A DNA stretch of 64,000 nt. It comes from Tupaia tana. Lineage: Eukaryota; Chordata; Mammalia; Scandentia; Tupaiidae. This document shows, one piece after another, positions 1 through 11,080 of the stretch. The first letter of the stretch is position 1. Each line of letters starts with the position of its first letter. The translations under genes and the position numbers were made by a program. Under the pieces are notes generated by a model. It was not told where the DNA came from. It ran no database searches and was given only the letters and a program-made list of their open reading frames with translations. The stretch is from assembly GCA_026018925.1 (NCBI GenBank), contig JAKSZU010000031.1, forward strand, positions 9,571,448 through 9,635,447, written 5' to 3'.

Positions 1-56
1 ACTCACGCCAGGCAGTTAGCTATGTGGGGTCTGGTTCAGTTCATCAGCAGGCTACA
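1..56 (-). repeat. Remnant of old SINE at duplication edge
   Basis: Bases 16-37 resemble the reversed 5' head of the old SINE at 2770-3008 (about 19 of 22 match). Bases 1-6 (actcac) do not match the copy B flank and instead resemble the plus-strand body of a long SINE. Confidence 0.35.
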
Positions 57-1190
57 GGGTCAGCCGAGTGGACAAAGTGTTATTCTATGGCACCCATCTG
101 CCGGGGTCTAGCCTTGGCGGGGGTGGGTTGACTTGTCAGAGGCGGTGCAGGAAAAGAAGAGTAATGCCTCGGTGCTTTTTCATGCATGTCCTCAGTCGGA
201 CACCTCCCAGAGATCGCTCTCTGAAGAGTGATGACTGCCAGGAATTATCGTGCCTTTTTATGGAAAAATGTGATACATGCAAGTAAATGGGTGAGGGGCT
301 ATGTGTTCTAATTATCAGTTCAGTAGGGATCATAGGTTCCATTCAGGGTTGGATTAAGGGTGGGTCTATTGTGGTAGGCAGGTCTTCATGGAATGCAGTT
401 TCAGGAAAGCAGCTCCAGCAAGCAGAGATAATTATCAGCTGATGCAGCAACAGCCACCTTGTGATTACTGAACACGATGCTGAGAAAAGAAAATCTTAAG
501 TATAGATATTAGTTCTTATGGATCTTAATAAAGAATAATACTTATATAGTTTTATAGGGATCTAAAACTTAATTTAAGGAATCCTAATATATTTATTTAT
601 TTTACTTGGTGAGGGCGGGAGTGTCCTGGGCCAGTTTTGGCCTAATCTTATTTTACGTAAAGAAAAGATTATTTTTAAGCTTATATTAAATGTATCTTGA
701 AGGGCCTTCCAAAGGTCACAGTTATTTTTGCCTAAATAGAACTTTAGCACACCCTCTATTGTGACCACAGAGATAAAGCATTGTAATTGACAGTAGGTGA
801 TCAGGGTCAAGGTGAGTGGTCGGGGGATTTTTGGGAAATCTTATCACATACTCAAGAGAGCTATGTAATTTTTTTATAGTAGTATATCAGGGGGTAAGAG
901 GGGGGTCGCTTCCCAGCAAGGCTACCGCAGTCTCCAGAGCATAGAGCAAGCAGCCTTGCCAACATGCTAAATTGACCCAAGCTTTGTTCCTAGGTCCTAG
1001 GTCGGGGGGTGTACAGCAGCAGCTTTGCCAACGTGCTAAACCAACCAAAGCTATGCTCAAAGGTCAAAGGCTCAAAACAGATCCCGGGGCCCCACCAGGT
1101 TGGACTCCTCCATCATCCTTCAGTGGATCATCATACTTAGCTCTTAGCTGGGGCATTGGGTGTTTCAGATAATATTCTGGGAACTATTAG
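57..1190. other. Unidentified repeat-like block, possibly an LTR-element fossil
   Basis: No gene is seen. The block has an AATAAA near 525 and a GC-rich leader-like part at 100-150. A LTR-retroelement origin is possible, but I recognise no family and see no clear terminal repeats. Its counterpart in copy B is 34846-36283, where a SINE interrupts it. Treat it as an old fossil of uncertain identity. Confidence 0.3.
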
Positions 1191-1491
1191 GACACATTTT
1201 CAGTATAGGTCTAAATTTTTTAGTTAGTGTTTAAGATACTTCCTTTATATAGTTAAATAGAATACATGATCCAAGTGGGGGAAAAGTGGAAAATCTGAAT
1301 TTTTTAAATAGGGGAGTGGGATAATTAAATAGTAATGACGGAACATGCATAATCTTCTCCCATGTCAGTCTCACCTAACCCCAGGGAAGACTCTGAGTAT
1401 TCTTCCTTTACTAGAAGTGGCCCCAAATGAATGAGCTATTTTAAATCCTTGGGAATGGTCCCTTGGGAGAAAAATGTGGCTATTTCTGATA

Positions 1492-1700
1492 TGGTTACGC
1501 ATACACCCAGCTACCCAACTCATGAGTGTTTATTCCGGAGAAATACAAGCACATGCCCATGAATATTATGAGTGTTTACAACAGCTTAATTCACAACAGC
1601 CACAAATGGGAAACAACCCAAGTGTCCACCAACAGGTAGCTAGGTGAACACATGTGGCATTAGTGTCTCGATTGGAGACTTGCACATTTATACATGTTTT
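1492..1700 (+). mobile_element. L1 LINE 3' fragment
   Basis: The series matching 'acccagctacccaactcatgag', 'ttcacaacagccacaaatgg' and 'aacaacccaagtgtccacca' follows the end of ORF2 in old mammalian L1 (L1M type). The piece is strongly 5'-truncated and degraded, and it is shared with copy B. Confidence 0.8.
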
Positions 1701-1783
1701 GAAAATCCACACCATATCCCATAGACATACACAAGGAACTATAGATAAATTACAATTAATAATTAAAAAAAGGATACTGCTCA

Positions 1784-2061
1784 GGGCAGCCTGTGGCCTG
1801 GTGGTTAAAGTATCTAGATCTCATGTGGCCAACTGCGTGGTTTGTGTCTCAGATCTGGTCACTTGAGAAACATGCTGGGTGTGTGCATCTGTGCCTAAAC
1901 TCCCAAAAGGAGGGAGAAATGCAGGAAAAGGGATTGAAGCATGACCATTCCCCATGGGTGGGGAGTTGTTTTCTCATTTTTCTTTTCTCTCTCTTTTTCT
2001 TAGTCTCTCTCCGGCAAGCACACACATCCATTGGCAGATCAGAAAAATAATAAAATAAAAG
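1784..2061 (+). mobile_element. Old tRNA-derived SINE, L form
   Basis: The head 'gggcagcctgtggcctggtgg' with an A-box-like stretch, then the long-form body (ggaaaagggattg) and CT-rich 3' part, end in an A-rich tail. It is diverged from the young SINEs and shares its head variant with 19395-19647. Confidence 0.75.
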
Positions 2062-2769
2062 TACATATCAAATGTATCTATCATGTATTTTTTGGATGTA
2101 ACTAGCACGGTGTTAGGACCAGTATGAATCAGCAAAAATGAAAGGCAAGATTAATGAACTCATCACTATCTCAAAAAGTAAACACAAAACAAAACAAAAA
2201 ATTCATAAATAATAAAGTAGAAGGAAGAAGGAAGGTAATGTAGAGATAAAAGCAAAATTTAATTAAATAGGAAAAATACTTTCTAGAGGGCAATTTAATT
2301 GACAAAAATCAAAAGTTTGTGTGTCAAAATGTCCAATAAAATGAACAAGTTAGCACATCTTGTTTAAGAGGCAGGGCAAGAGAGGAGGTAGAAAGAACCA
2401 ATATTAGAAATGGAAATGGGAAGACTGTAAGATCTCACCATATCAAAAGTTAGTAGGGAATATATTAAGGCAGTAAATCCTACAAAGATGTAACTTAAAA
2501 ACAGAGAATAAATGGAAAGCCCCAAGCCACACATTCCTTAAGAAAAGAGAATTTCTGCTCCCAATATTTTTGGTAAGAAAATGCTGGACCCATAAGGCTC
2601 CATGAGTAAATTTTATAAGGCATTCAAAGAACAAATAATTCCAATTTTATTCAAACCCTTATGGAGAACAGAGAAGGAAATGCTCAATAAATCATTTAGC
2701 CTAATATTCTAATACCTAACAAGGCTGCATGAGAAAGAATATGTATGAGACAATCTCCCTCTATATGAA
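2062..2769. other. AT-rich non-coding stretch
   Basis: No gene or repeat is recognised. Reading frames here are short and interrupted. It is collinear with 37155-37862 in copy B. Confidence 0.6.
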
Positions 2770-3008
2770 AAAAAAAAGCTAAATAAAACTTTAGCAAGTA
2801 CCTCCAGATATGAATATACACATGTACCCTCCATGGGATGTGGTCACACTGCAATTCCTTTTCCTTCACCTCTTGATCCTGTAGGAATTTGGGGCATGTA
2901 TACACACATGCCCTGTGTGTTTTTTGAGCTACAAGGGCTAGATTTGAACTGTGCGGTTGGCCATGTGGGGTCTGAATCCCTTAACCACCAAACCACAAAG
3001 TCGGGCTG
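2770..3008 (-). mobile_element. Old tRNA-derived SINE, L form
   Basis: Read on the minus strand it has a degraded tRNA head, the 'ggaattgcagtgtgacc' body and an A-rich tail at 2768-2778. It is heavily diverged and shared with copy B. Confidence 0.7.
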
Positions 3009-3095
3009 TAGGCATTTCCATTTCACTATGAAGTGAATAACTTGATCAGGCCCCTTGAATCCAAATGATGTGAAATCAAAGATATAGTTCATTAG

Positions 3096-3359
3096 GGAAC
3101 CAGCAGTTAGCGTAATGGCTATGTCACTGGACTCCCACGTAGTTGACCGCGGTTCGCGTCTTGGACCTGGTGGCTTACAACTCACGCCGGGCGCGTGTGC
3201 GTGCGTGCCCAAGATCCCGAGAGGAGAATGGAGGAGAAGGGATTGCGGCGTGACCATCCCCCCTGGGGGGTGATTTCTCACTTTCTGTCTCTCTGTCTCT
3301 CTCCGTCTGTCTGGCGAGCGCACGCGCCCTATAGCGAAAAACCTCTCCAAAAAAAAAAA
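3096..3359 (+). mobile_element. Young tRNA-derived SINE, L form
   Basis: Full length from 'ggaaccagcagttagcg' to 'cgaaaaacctctcc' plus an A tail. It is flanked by a 15-b target duplication, gatatagttcattag, at 3081-3095 and 3360-3374. Many CpGs are kept. Shared with copy B, so it predates the duplication. Confidence 0.95.
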
Positions 3360-3374
3360 GATATAGTTCATTAG

Positions 3375-3949
3375 AGAAGATCCAATTGTTTGGAAAATAA
3401 GGTTGAATGCCAGTCGTGTGAAAATTAATTTTGGGTAATTATTGCATGATATTCCTGTCCTCTTATTTTTTTTTTTTAGTTTATATATTTATTTATTTTG
3501 AATGAGAGAGAGAGACAGACACCCACAAGAGGGTCTTCACACCACTGTCTATCAATACCTCCAGCCTCAGTCAGCCAGGATCACGACCACGCAGAGTCAT
3601 GATCAAGACAACCTCAGGGTGTGAACGAAGATGTTCCCATGTGGGTTTGTTCTCAGACAACCAGGTCCAGGGGCTGCTTCTCATGACCAAGGACACAGAG
3701 GCTGGAGCAGAGGGGCATTTGTATCTGCTACTGGGAGACTGTCAGCAAGCACTACCCAACAGTGTAGAAAAGCTCAACGCATTCTCGGTGTTTCCAGGTA
3801 GAAGATGCAAGCAGCTACAAGTCATTCCTCAGGACTGTCCAGTAGAATCCATGGCTTCTTTCCCCTGAGAAATTATCTCACGCAGATTCCATGACTCAGC
3901 ATGACTCAGCACTCAGGCAGGTAGTTCTCATTAGAGGCCTTTCTTTTTT
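3375..3949. other. Non-coding stretch
   Basis: No gene is seen. A short T run and GA-rich piece at 3466-3522 may be the end of a very old SINE, but I cannot define it. Confidence 0.5.
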
Positions 3950-4329
3950 TTAAGCATGATTGTATTTGGAGCTGGCAGGTGGCATGGTGGTTAAGGCACT
4001 GGACTCCCACATGGCCGACCACGGTTTGAATCCCGGACCTGGGGGCTTGCTTTCCTACTTTCCCTCACTCTCTCTCTCTCTCTCTGTCTCTGTCTGTTTC
4101 TGGTCAAATTACACAAATAATAATGACAATAAATGAAATAAAATAAGTCTAATAAAAAAAGAAAAATTTTAAAAATTATTGTATTTTAACTTTATTATTA
4201 TTTCCCAATTTGACCAGAGAGAGACAGAGAGAGGGAAAGCTCGAGAGGAAGCCACCAGGTCTGGCACTTGAACCACAGCTGGCTGTGTGAGCGTCCAGCG
4301 CCTTTAACCACCACGCCACCTGCTGGCCT
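3950..4329 (-). mobile_element. tRNA-derived SINE, S form, host of a nested SINE
   Basis: The body is 4187-4329 on the minus strand and part of its tail lies at 3950-3967. The outer target duplication, tagaggcctttctt, sits at about 3936-3949 and 4331-4344, enclosing both SINEs. Confidence 0.85.
3968..4177 (+). mobile_element. tRNA-derived SINE, S form, nested
   Basis: Head 'gagctggcaggtggcatgg', B box 'ggtttgaatcc', CT-rich body and 'ggtcaaatta' A/T tail. A 9-b duplication attgtattt at 3959-3967 and 4178-4186 shows insertion into the tail of the opposite-strand SINE to its right. Confidence 0.9.
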
Positions 4330-4451
4330 CTAGAGGCCTTTCTTAATTTCAAAATGGCTGCAGTCCTGCTAAACCTCAAGTTGTCCTGCTTCAGGCATTG
4401 TCACATCAGAGCGCATTGTGTTTGGATGTCCCTGGGCTGGCTCTTCTTGTC

Positions 4452-4703
4452 TTTTTTTTTAGGATTTTTGCTGTAAGGCGCATGCACTCTCTGGAGAGAG
4501 GCAAAGAAAGACAGTGAGAGGGAAAGTGAGACATCACCCCCTGTAGGAGATGGCCACACCACAATTCCTTCTCCTCCTGGGATTGCAGGCATACCCACAC
4601 GCATGCCTAGCCTGATTTTCAAGCTGCCAGGTCTGAGTTTGGAACCGTGGTCGGCCATGTGGGGGTCCAGCACCTTAGTGACTATGCCACCTGCTGGCTC
4701 CCC
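4452..4703 (-). mobile_element. tRNA-derived SINE, L form
   Basis: The T-rich start, reversed 'ttttgctgtaaggcgcatgc', 'ccttctcctcc' and the head 'ccacctgctggctcccc' give an older L-form copy. Shared with copy B. Confidence 0.9.
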
Positions 4704-5538
4704 TTCATGTCACGTTTAATAAGAATTTATAAAGTAAACATATCTGTAGATACATTTTCCGTGTTCCTTTCTTTTCCCCACAAACTACGCTGGTCGTCAG
4801 GTACACGTATGTCTCTGATCACATTCCTGAGTGAGTGTTCTCATTCTATGTCTATCTGGATTCGTGGTATTGAATGGACCGACAACACCTCTTCAACTTC
4901 ACAGAAAGATGAAATGGAGTTGAATCTCCGTCTGCTCAACAGCAAAGCATTTGCAGCCTTCTAGGGGTTGAGGATGGGAATAGATTTATTCTTCCTATTG
5001 CCATGTGTTGCTCACCTGCAGTGTGGAGTGTTTGGGGTCTCTCCTTTATGGAGCAAGGTCTTCTATCATTTTCAGAATAAAATGGAATCTCCTTAGCTTA
5101 GCGCACCCAGCCTGACCTGCTCCATTCACTGCCTCCTCCTTAAATCATCCTGCCCTGATTTCATGGGTTTATATAGATACACCCTGACTTCAGAAAGTTT
5201 ACAAAATAATCTAGTTCCCTTTGCAAGAGAGAATTTCTCTCCCTTTCTTTGCGTAGCCAAGGGCAACTTGTCCCCATGCCTATAAGCAACAAGCTTCTCT
5301 TTCCTGCACGCTCTCACATTGTATTTTATTGGTCCGTTTCCGTATCAGATGCTCCCTGGGTGATAAGCCTTCTGGTGGAAAGACAAGGTCTAATTTGGCT
5401 TACTATTCTGGGATCTTAACCCAGACACGCCACTTAATGTGCATCAATAATAGAATAATTATGACAATGCACACGTCAGCTGTCAGATAGGCATGAACAA
5501 AAGCAAATACTGTTATTTTGCATAAAATAGCAAGGGTA
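4704..5538. other. Non-coding stretch with a low-divergence part and an L2-like piece
   Basis: Bases 4704-4966 differ from copy B at only about one position and hold several CpGs. Bases 5080-5165 (ctccttagcttagcgcaccc onward) resemble the 3' part of L2. A 105-codon frame ends at 4964 but begins inside the neighbouring SINE, so I do not call it a gene. Confidence 0.5.
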
Positions 5539-5690
5539 GGGGCCAGCAGGTGGCGTGGTGGTCAGGGTGCTGGACTCCCACATGGCCAACGGAGGTTCAA
5601 GACCTGGACCCAACGGCTTGCTTTGTGACTCTCACTCTCTCTGGAAAACACACATGCCCTATAGCAAGCTCAAATAATAGCAATAATAAT
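5539..5690 (+). mobile_element. Hybrid SINE: S-form body, L-form tail
   Basis: The head and short CT-rich middle are of the S form, but the 3' end reads 'acacatgccctatagcaag' as in the L form instead of 'ggtcaaatta'. Shared with copy B at 40634. Confidence 0.75.
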
Positions 5691-7127
5691 AAAAGTTTAA
5701 AATATTTTTTAAAAATCAGAGCCTTCTAAAGTTCACAGAAAATGCATTCTATGAAAAAAATGGTGCATAGACTTCAAAAAATTCATGTACCAAAATAAAC
5801 TCATATTTGAACTCTGTTTCCCACGAAGTCCCCTTGCATCACTTATGGGCATCATCTTTTACATCTCCTTCCAAGACGCACAAGGCAGAGAAAAACCCGT
5901 GTCCCATTCCCAAAATGACAGGACTTGTCCTTCCAGTTGGCGTTTCTTGCCCTTGGGCTCAGACAGTGAGACAGCAGCAAGCACTTCACAGGAAGCTTCG
6001 CTGCCCAGTTTGTCAGGAGATGGAGCTCAATCTTCTTCGTTATGGAATTCTTACCTAAGGAAATAGAAAGGAAATTAGAATCGACTCTATGACAGGACTT
6101 TTGATATGCCCACCTCAAAGCTGAGTTTCCGTGGCACCGGGAGACGTGTCATTCCCAAACGTAGTCCTCTTTAAAGCAGAGGGATTACAGGACTCTCGAA
6201 GAAAACCGAGCAGAACACAGCCTCAGAAAACGGCGGTAGCAGTGTTGGAGTTTAAAGCAATCATAAAAGACTTTTCTAGTGTTGGAGGGGGAAAAAAAAA
6301 CACAACCTAGAAAAGCATGTAATTTGAGGCTTCCCAGAATCCATAGGCCGTATAAGTGTGCGGGTCTGTCACTCAGATTTCAAGGTTATCGCTCCAGGCA
6401 CTGACAGTCTGCGTTTTGTAAAATTGACACAGAAGCATATTTTAAAAGAAATTCTCGTCTCTCAGCTGCCATCCTGTTTGGAAGGTCATGAATGCAGGTA
6501 GGGTCGGCTCACCAACAGCAAAGGAGAAGGAGCCCTGGGACAGCAGCAGGGAGGCCACCAGCTTGATTTATTCCACGCGACTCTGAGTTTGGAATCCAGA
6601 AGACAGAAGAGCAAAGCTGAATTTCTGCTCATATCAACAATGAATATCCTGTAATGCTGATTGGACCCACAGGGACCAGCAAGGGGGAGGCAGCAGGCGA
6701 GTTCTGGGCAAACCACAAAGCTCAAAAGTTCTATTCTTTGTGCCTATCATCCTGCTATGAAACTCTGGTCGTTTCACTTAGCTCGCTGGTTCCTGCTTTT
6801 CTAATTTGGACATTTAATGAGGGACCGTATATGTCTGTGGAGGGCCAACTGCTAAGATGACCTGCAGTGACTCCTCTCCTCCTGATAGCCACAAACTTCT
6901 GTAAGTCCCTTCCCTTGGCTAAGGGCTAGGAGGTAGCAATCACTTCTAAAAGAAAATTGCAAAAGTAGGGACCAGGAAGTGAATACATTGGGTGTGTGCT
7001 CATCCACCCTCCGGGGCTGACTGAGGCTGGCAGTGAACCACAGGGTCAAGATTCTGTAGGGAGGTGCTGGTCTCTGTCTCTCTCACTCATGGAAGAAATA
7101 AATACACTTTTTAAAATTGGCAAACGG
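5691..7127. other. Non-coding stretch with a CpG-rich conserved block
   Basis: No gene is seen. Bases 6040-6290 hold about nine CpGs and are identical to copy B by hand comparison. Bases 5735-5830 have the look of an old LINE 3' end (gtaccaaaataaactc), but the family is uncertain. Confidence 0.45.
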
Positions 7128-7389
7128 GGGAACCAGCAGTTAGCGTAATGGCTATGTTGCCGGACTCCCACGTAGTCGACCGCGGTTCGCATCCCGGACC
7201 CGGTGGCTTAAAACTCACGCCGGGTGCGTGTGCGTGCGTGCCCAAGATCCCGAGAGGAGAATGGAGGAGAGGGGATTGCGGCGTGACCATCCCCCCGGGG
7301 GGTGATTTCTCGCTTTCTGTCTCTATGTCTCTCTCTGTCTGTCTGGCAAGCGCAAGCGCCCTAAAGCAAAAACCTCTCAAAAAAAAAAA
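7128..7389 (+). mobile_element. Young tRNA-derived SINE, L form
   Basis: Full length with target duplication aattggcaaacg on the left and aattggcaaatg on the right. Shared with copy B. Confidence 0.95.
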
Positions 7390-7477
7390 ATTGGCAAATG
7401 GAGTGGATTAGGTTATAAAACACTGTGAGCTTCATCTTGCTAGTAGATATTCATTTTCCTAAAAACCTCCTTTCTTA

Positions 7478-7740
7478 GGACCAGCAGATGGCATAATGGC
7501 TACGTTGCTGGACTCCCATGTAGCTGACCATGGTTCAAGTCCTGGACCTGGTGGCTTAGACTCATGCTGGGCATATGTCCGTGCATGCCCAAGATCCTGA
7601 GAGGAAAATGGAGGAGAAGGGATTGTGGCATGGCCATCCCCTCCCCGGGGGTATGTGTGATTTCTCGCTTTCTGTTTCTCTGTCTTTCTGGTGAGTGTAC
7701 AACATGCCCTCTAGTGAAAAACTCTAAAACAAACAAACAA
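7478..7740 (+). mobile_element. tRNA-derived SINE, L form
   Basis: Runs from 'ggaccagcagatggcataatgg' to 'ctctagtgaaaaactc'. More diverged than the neighbour at 7128 and shared with copy B. The following 7741-8110 holds no recognised feature. Confidence 0.9.
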
Positions 7741-8112
7741 AAAAAACATCAGGTCATAGGTCTGCAGGCACACACCTAAATAAAAATTAAAAAAAAAATT
7801 AATGTGATGCTCTTACCAACAGTATGTGGACGTAAGTGGCTAATATTAGTATTGCTATTGTGGAAACAATGATGAAAGTTATTATGAGAATTATTATGAG
7901 AATTTCCCCAAGTCGTTAAGACTGGAGAGTGATCACACTAAGAATTGCATCCCAACTTCTGCCTGCAGGGTTCTATTAAACAATTGCGTTCTTGAATCGA
8001 AATGGGTGAGAGATCATCCCTGTACGTGTCATGCTTTCATGAGTGATTTCTGTACTTTGTAGAATTCTCCAATATTTTTCAGTTAATCTCAGTGGCTAAA
8101 TAGTATTTTCTA

Positions 8113-8205
8113 TGGGGTCGTCAGAAAAGTCAGGACGCATCTTTCTGGTTTTTTTTTTTTTTTTTCCCCCTAGGCAAAAATGCATCATGATTTTTGATGG
8201 CCCAA
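8113..8205. mobile_element. Mariner-like MITE
   Basis: Inverted ends (tggggtcgtcagaaaagtca and, reversed, ttgggccatcaaaaatcatg) flank a T-rich middle. TA occurs at both outer edges (8111-8112, 8206-8207), the target of mariner/Tc1 elements. About 93 b and non-autonomous. Shared with copy B. Confidence 0.75.
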
Positions 8206-8474
8206 TAATAATTCAGAGGGATCTTACCACTAACTCTTGTTCCTTTGCATTATTTGCAGTCTGTGGGATACCACCATTGTTCTTCCTTTAGTTTGCTAAA
8301 GTCATCTGCACATCCACCATGTGGCAATCTCTGGTTACCACGAACATCTCTGAATCTTATTTAAATATATGATGTTTGAAATATCCAGAAAGAAAAAAAA
8401 AAAAAGTCGTATTCAGCTAATGGGGTCCTATTACCTGGTATATGAAAACTTTTTCTAACTCATGTCAGAATCAT

Positions 8475-8663
8475 GATTTTTTTTTTAATGATTTAGTTAA
8501 TTTTATTACTATTTTTTTAATTTGCTAGGACATACATGCTCACCAGAGAGAGACAACTAAAAGAGAGAAGGAACATGAGAAAGCAAGCCACCAGGTCCGG
8601 GACGCGGATCATGGTTGGCCATCTGGGAGTCCAGCACCTTAGCTACCATGTCACTTGCTGGCC
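8475..8663 (-). mobile_element. tRNA-derived SINE, S form
   Basis: The minus strand has head 'gaggccagcaagtgacatgg', a B-box-like stretch, a short CT-rich body and a long A/T tail. Shared with copy B. Confidence 0.85.
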
Positions 8664-9063
8664 TCAAGAAACTATTTTTAATCTACCGTGATAGTCCCTC
8701 AATAAAGATGGTTATTGTATCTTACTAATGAGCAGATCATTGCTGGCACTCACTGTCCCACCTTTCAAAATGTTGTACTTTTTAAATTTAAACGTGTGTT
8801 GCCTCTAAAAGTTGTGATCACCTGGTAGGTATGAGGCAATTGTTGGAAGAGAAGACACGCACTAGAATGTGACCAAGAATTCGGGTATGTAGGTATGTGG
8901 CGAGGCAGGTCAGACCCCCCTTACACATCCCAACACAGACTAATCTAGAAATTGCAACACATCTACACGACATGAGTTAGGTGAGTTTTTCAAAATCAGG
9001 TACTGTATAGTGGTTGTCTCCAAATAATAAGCAGAAACATTCTTTTAAAAATCACTACCAGGT
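8664..9063. other. Non-coding stretch
   Basis: No gene or repeat is recognised. Confidence 0.5.
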
Positions 9064-9155
9064 GGGACCAACAGGGAGTGTGGCAGTTAAGGTGTTGAAC
9101 TCCCATATGGCTGATCATGGTTTGAGTCCTGGACCTGGTGGCTTGCTTTCTCACA

Positions 9156-9187
<32 letters not shown>

Positions 9188-9230
9188 GGTCAAACTTAAA
9201 AATAAATAAATAAGCAATGATGATGAATGA
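9064..9230 (+). mobile_element. tRNA-derived SINE, S form
   Basis: Head 'gggaccaacagggagtgtgg', B box 'ggtttgagtcc', (CT)n body, 'ggtcaaactta' and an AAATA-repeat tail. Shared with copy B. Confidence 0.9.
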
Positions 9231-9263
9231 AATTAAATTTTTAAAAATTCTTAAAGAAAAAAT

Positions 9264-9480
9264 TAGTTCCAGGTACAAGAAGGTGAGATAGCGGTGCCCC
9301 AGCTCAATCCATATGGAAGGGACTGGGGTTCATGTCCCTGGACCACCCTGTACCCATTGGGCATGCAGGTATGAGCCTATGCTTTGGGCTACCTGAGGCT
9401 GGGGGGATGCGGGGGGGATGGTGTTGGAGAGACTCTTGGGATCTCTCAATCTCTCTCCATAAATAAATAACTATTTTAAA
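9264..9480 (+). mobile_element. Divergent SINE, separate family
   Basis: The A-box-like 'gagatagcggtgccccagc' and B-box-like 'gggttcatgtccctgg' precede a body unlike the main SINE (gcatgcaggtatgagcc, gactcttgggatctctc). It ends 'ccataaataaataac'. Looks tRNA-derived; the family is unknown to me. Shared with copy B. Confidence 0.55.
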
Positions 9481-9722
9481 AAAATTCTCTCCCCCAAAGG
9501 AAAAGATGAATTCTTGCTAGTGAAAGCCTTGCTCAAAGAATTATTAGTAGATTAATATGCATTTGTTATGTCAAGATGTATTGAGCATCCCCATGAGGAG
9601 CTTGCACTCTCTGAAGAGAAACAGAGGCAGAAACAATTCATTATAACCCAAGGCCACGCATTTCACACAGGGGGAAGGTGAGGCAGAAGGGGAAGGGTGT
9701 TAGCAGAAAGGATGATTAAGTG

Positions 9723-9811
9723 CTAGCCTGGGACATGGTGGTTAGGCTCTCCACAGAGGAAGCTGGGTTTCTCGTGGCTGACCAAGGGTCAAATCCTGAC
9801 ACTGTTGCTTT
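9723..9811 (+). mobile_element. Possible old SINE head fragment
   Basis: 'ctgggacatggtggttaggc' and 'gggtcaaatcctgac' have the spacing of an A box and B box of the main SINE, but the match is weak. Confidence 0.35.
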
Positions 9812-9824
9812 GAAAAGCACATCA

Positions 9825-10390
<566 letters not shown>

Positions 10391-10513
10391 GAAAAGTACA
10401 TCAGAATCAGATGGACACATCTGTGCCCAGGAGTCTGACAGGATGGAAAATGGAAGAAAACAACAATTGCACCGTGACTTTCAATCTAATTATAGATTGG
10501 AAAAAAAAAAAAA

Positions 10514-10624
10514 CCCACACCAACTGTGGTTCGAGTCCTGAACCTGGCAGCTTGGTTTCTCACTTTCCTTTTCTCTCTCTCTCACTATGTTCCTCTCTGG
10601 TCAAATTAAAATAAATAAATAAAG
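10514..10624 (+). mobile_element. tRNA-derived SINE, S form, 5'-truncated
   Basis: Starts near the B box (ggttcgagtcc) and runs through the CT-rich body to 'ggtcaaattaaaataaataa'. The A-box part is missing. Confidence 0.8.
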
Positions 10625-10706
10625 TTAAAATAATTCTCAAAGACAGTTAAAAAAAAAGAAACAGGTAAAAAAAAATGCACAGATTAAAAAAATAATACTA
10701 AACTCT

Positions 10707-10969
10707 GGGGCCAGCCGATGTTGTAGTGGCTAAGGCATTGCACTCTTCCATGGCTGTCCAGGGTTCAAGTCCCAAACCTGACAGCTTGAAACTCACACTG
10801 GGCATGTGTATGTGCATGCCCAAAATCCCGAGAGGAGAATGGAGGAGAAGGGGTTGGCGTGGTCATTCCCCCTGGGGGTGATTTCTCACTTTCTCTCTCT
10901 CTGTTCCTCTCTGTGTCTCCAACAAGCACCCACACCCTATAGTAAAAATCCCTCAGATAAATAAATAAA
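10707..10969 (+). mobile_element. tRNA-derived SINE, L form
   Basis: Runs from 'ggggccagccgatgttgtag' to 'ccctatagtaaaaatccctc' and an AAATA tail. Older copy, shared with copy B. Confidence 0.9.
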
Positions 10970-11080
10970 CTCATATTTTAACTTCATCTTTCCCTAAACT
11001 TTTTAAAGTCCCCTCGTATTTATAAGTAAAGAGGTATTATGTCTACAACCTGGCTTATTGGTTTAAAAAAGACGAGTGAA

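Noticed and set aside
3096-3359. Functional tRNA genes at the SINE heads
   Set aside because: The heads keep A and B boxes but lack a full cloverleaf and continue into the SINE body, so they are tRNA-derived only.
2844-3371. 175-codon minus-strand frame and many similar frames in both copies
   Set aside because: They run through SINEs; the same peptide strings recur at dozens of SINE loci.
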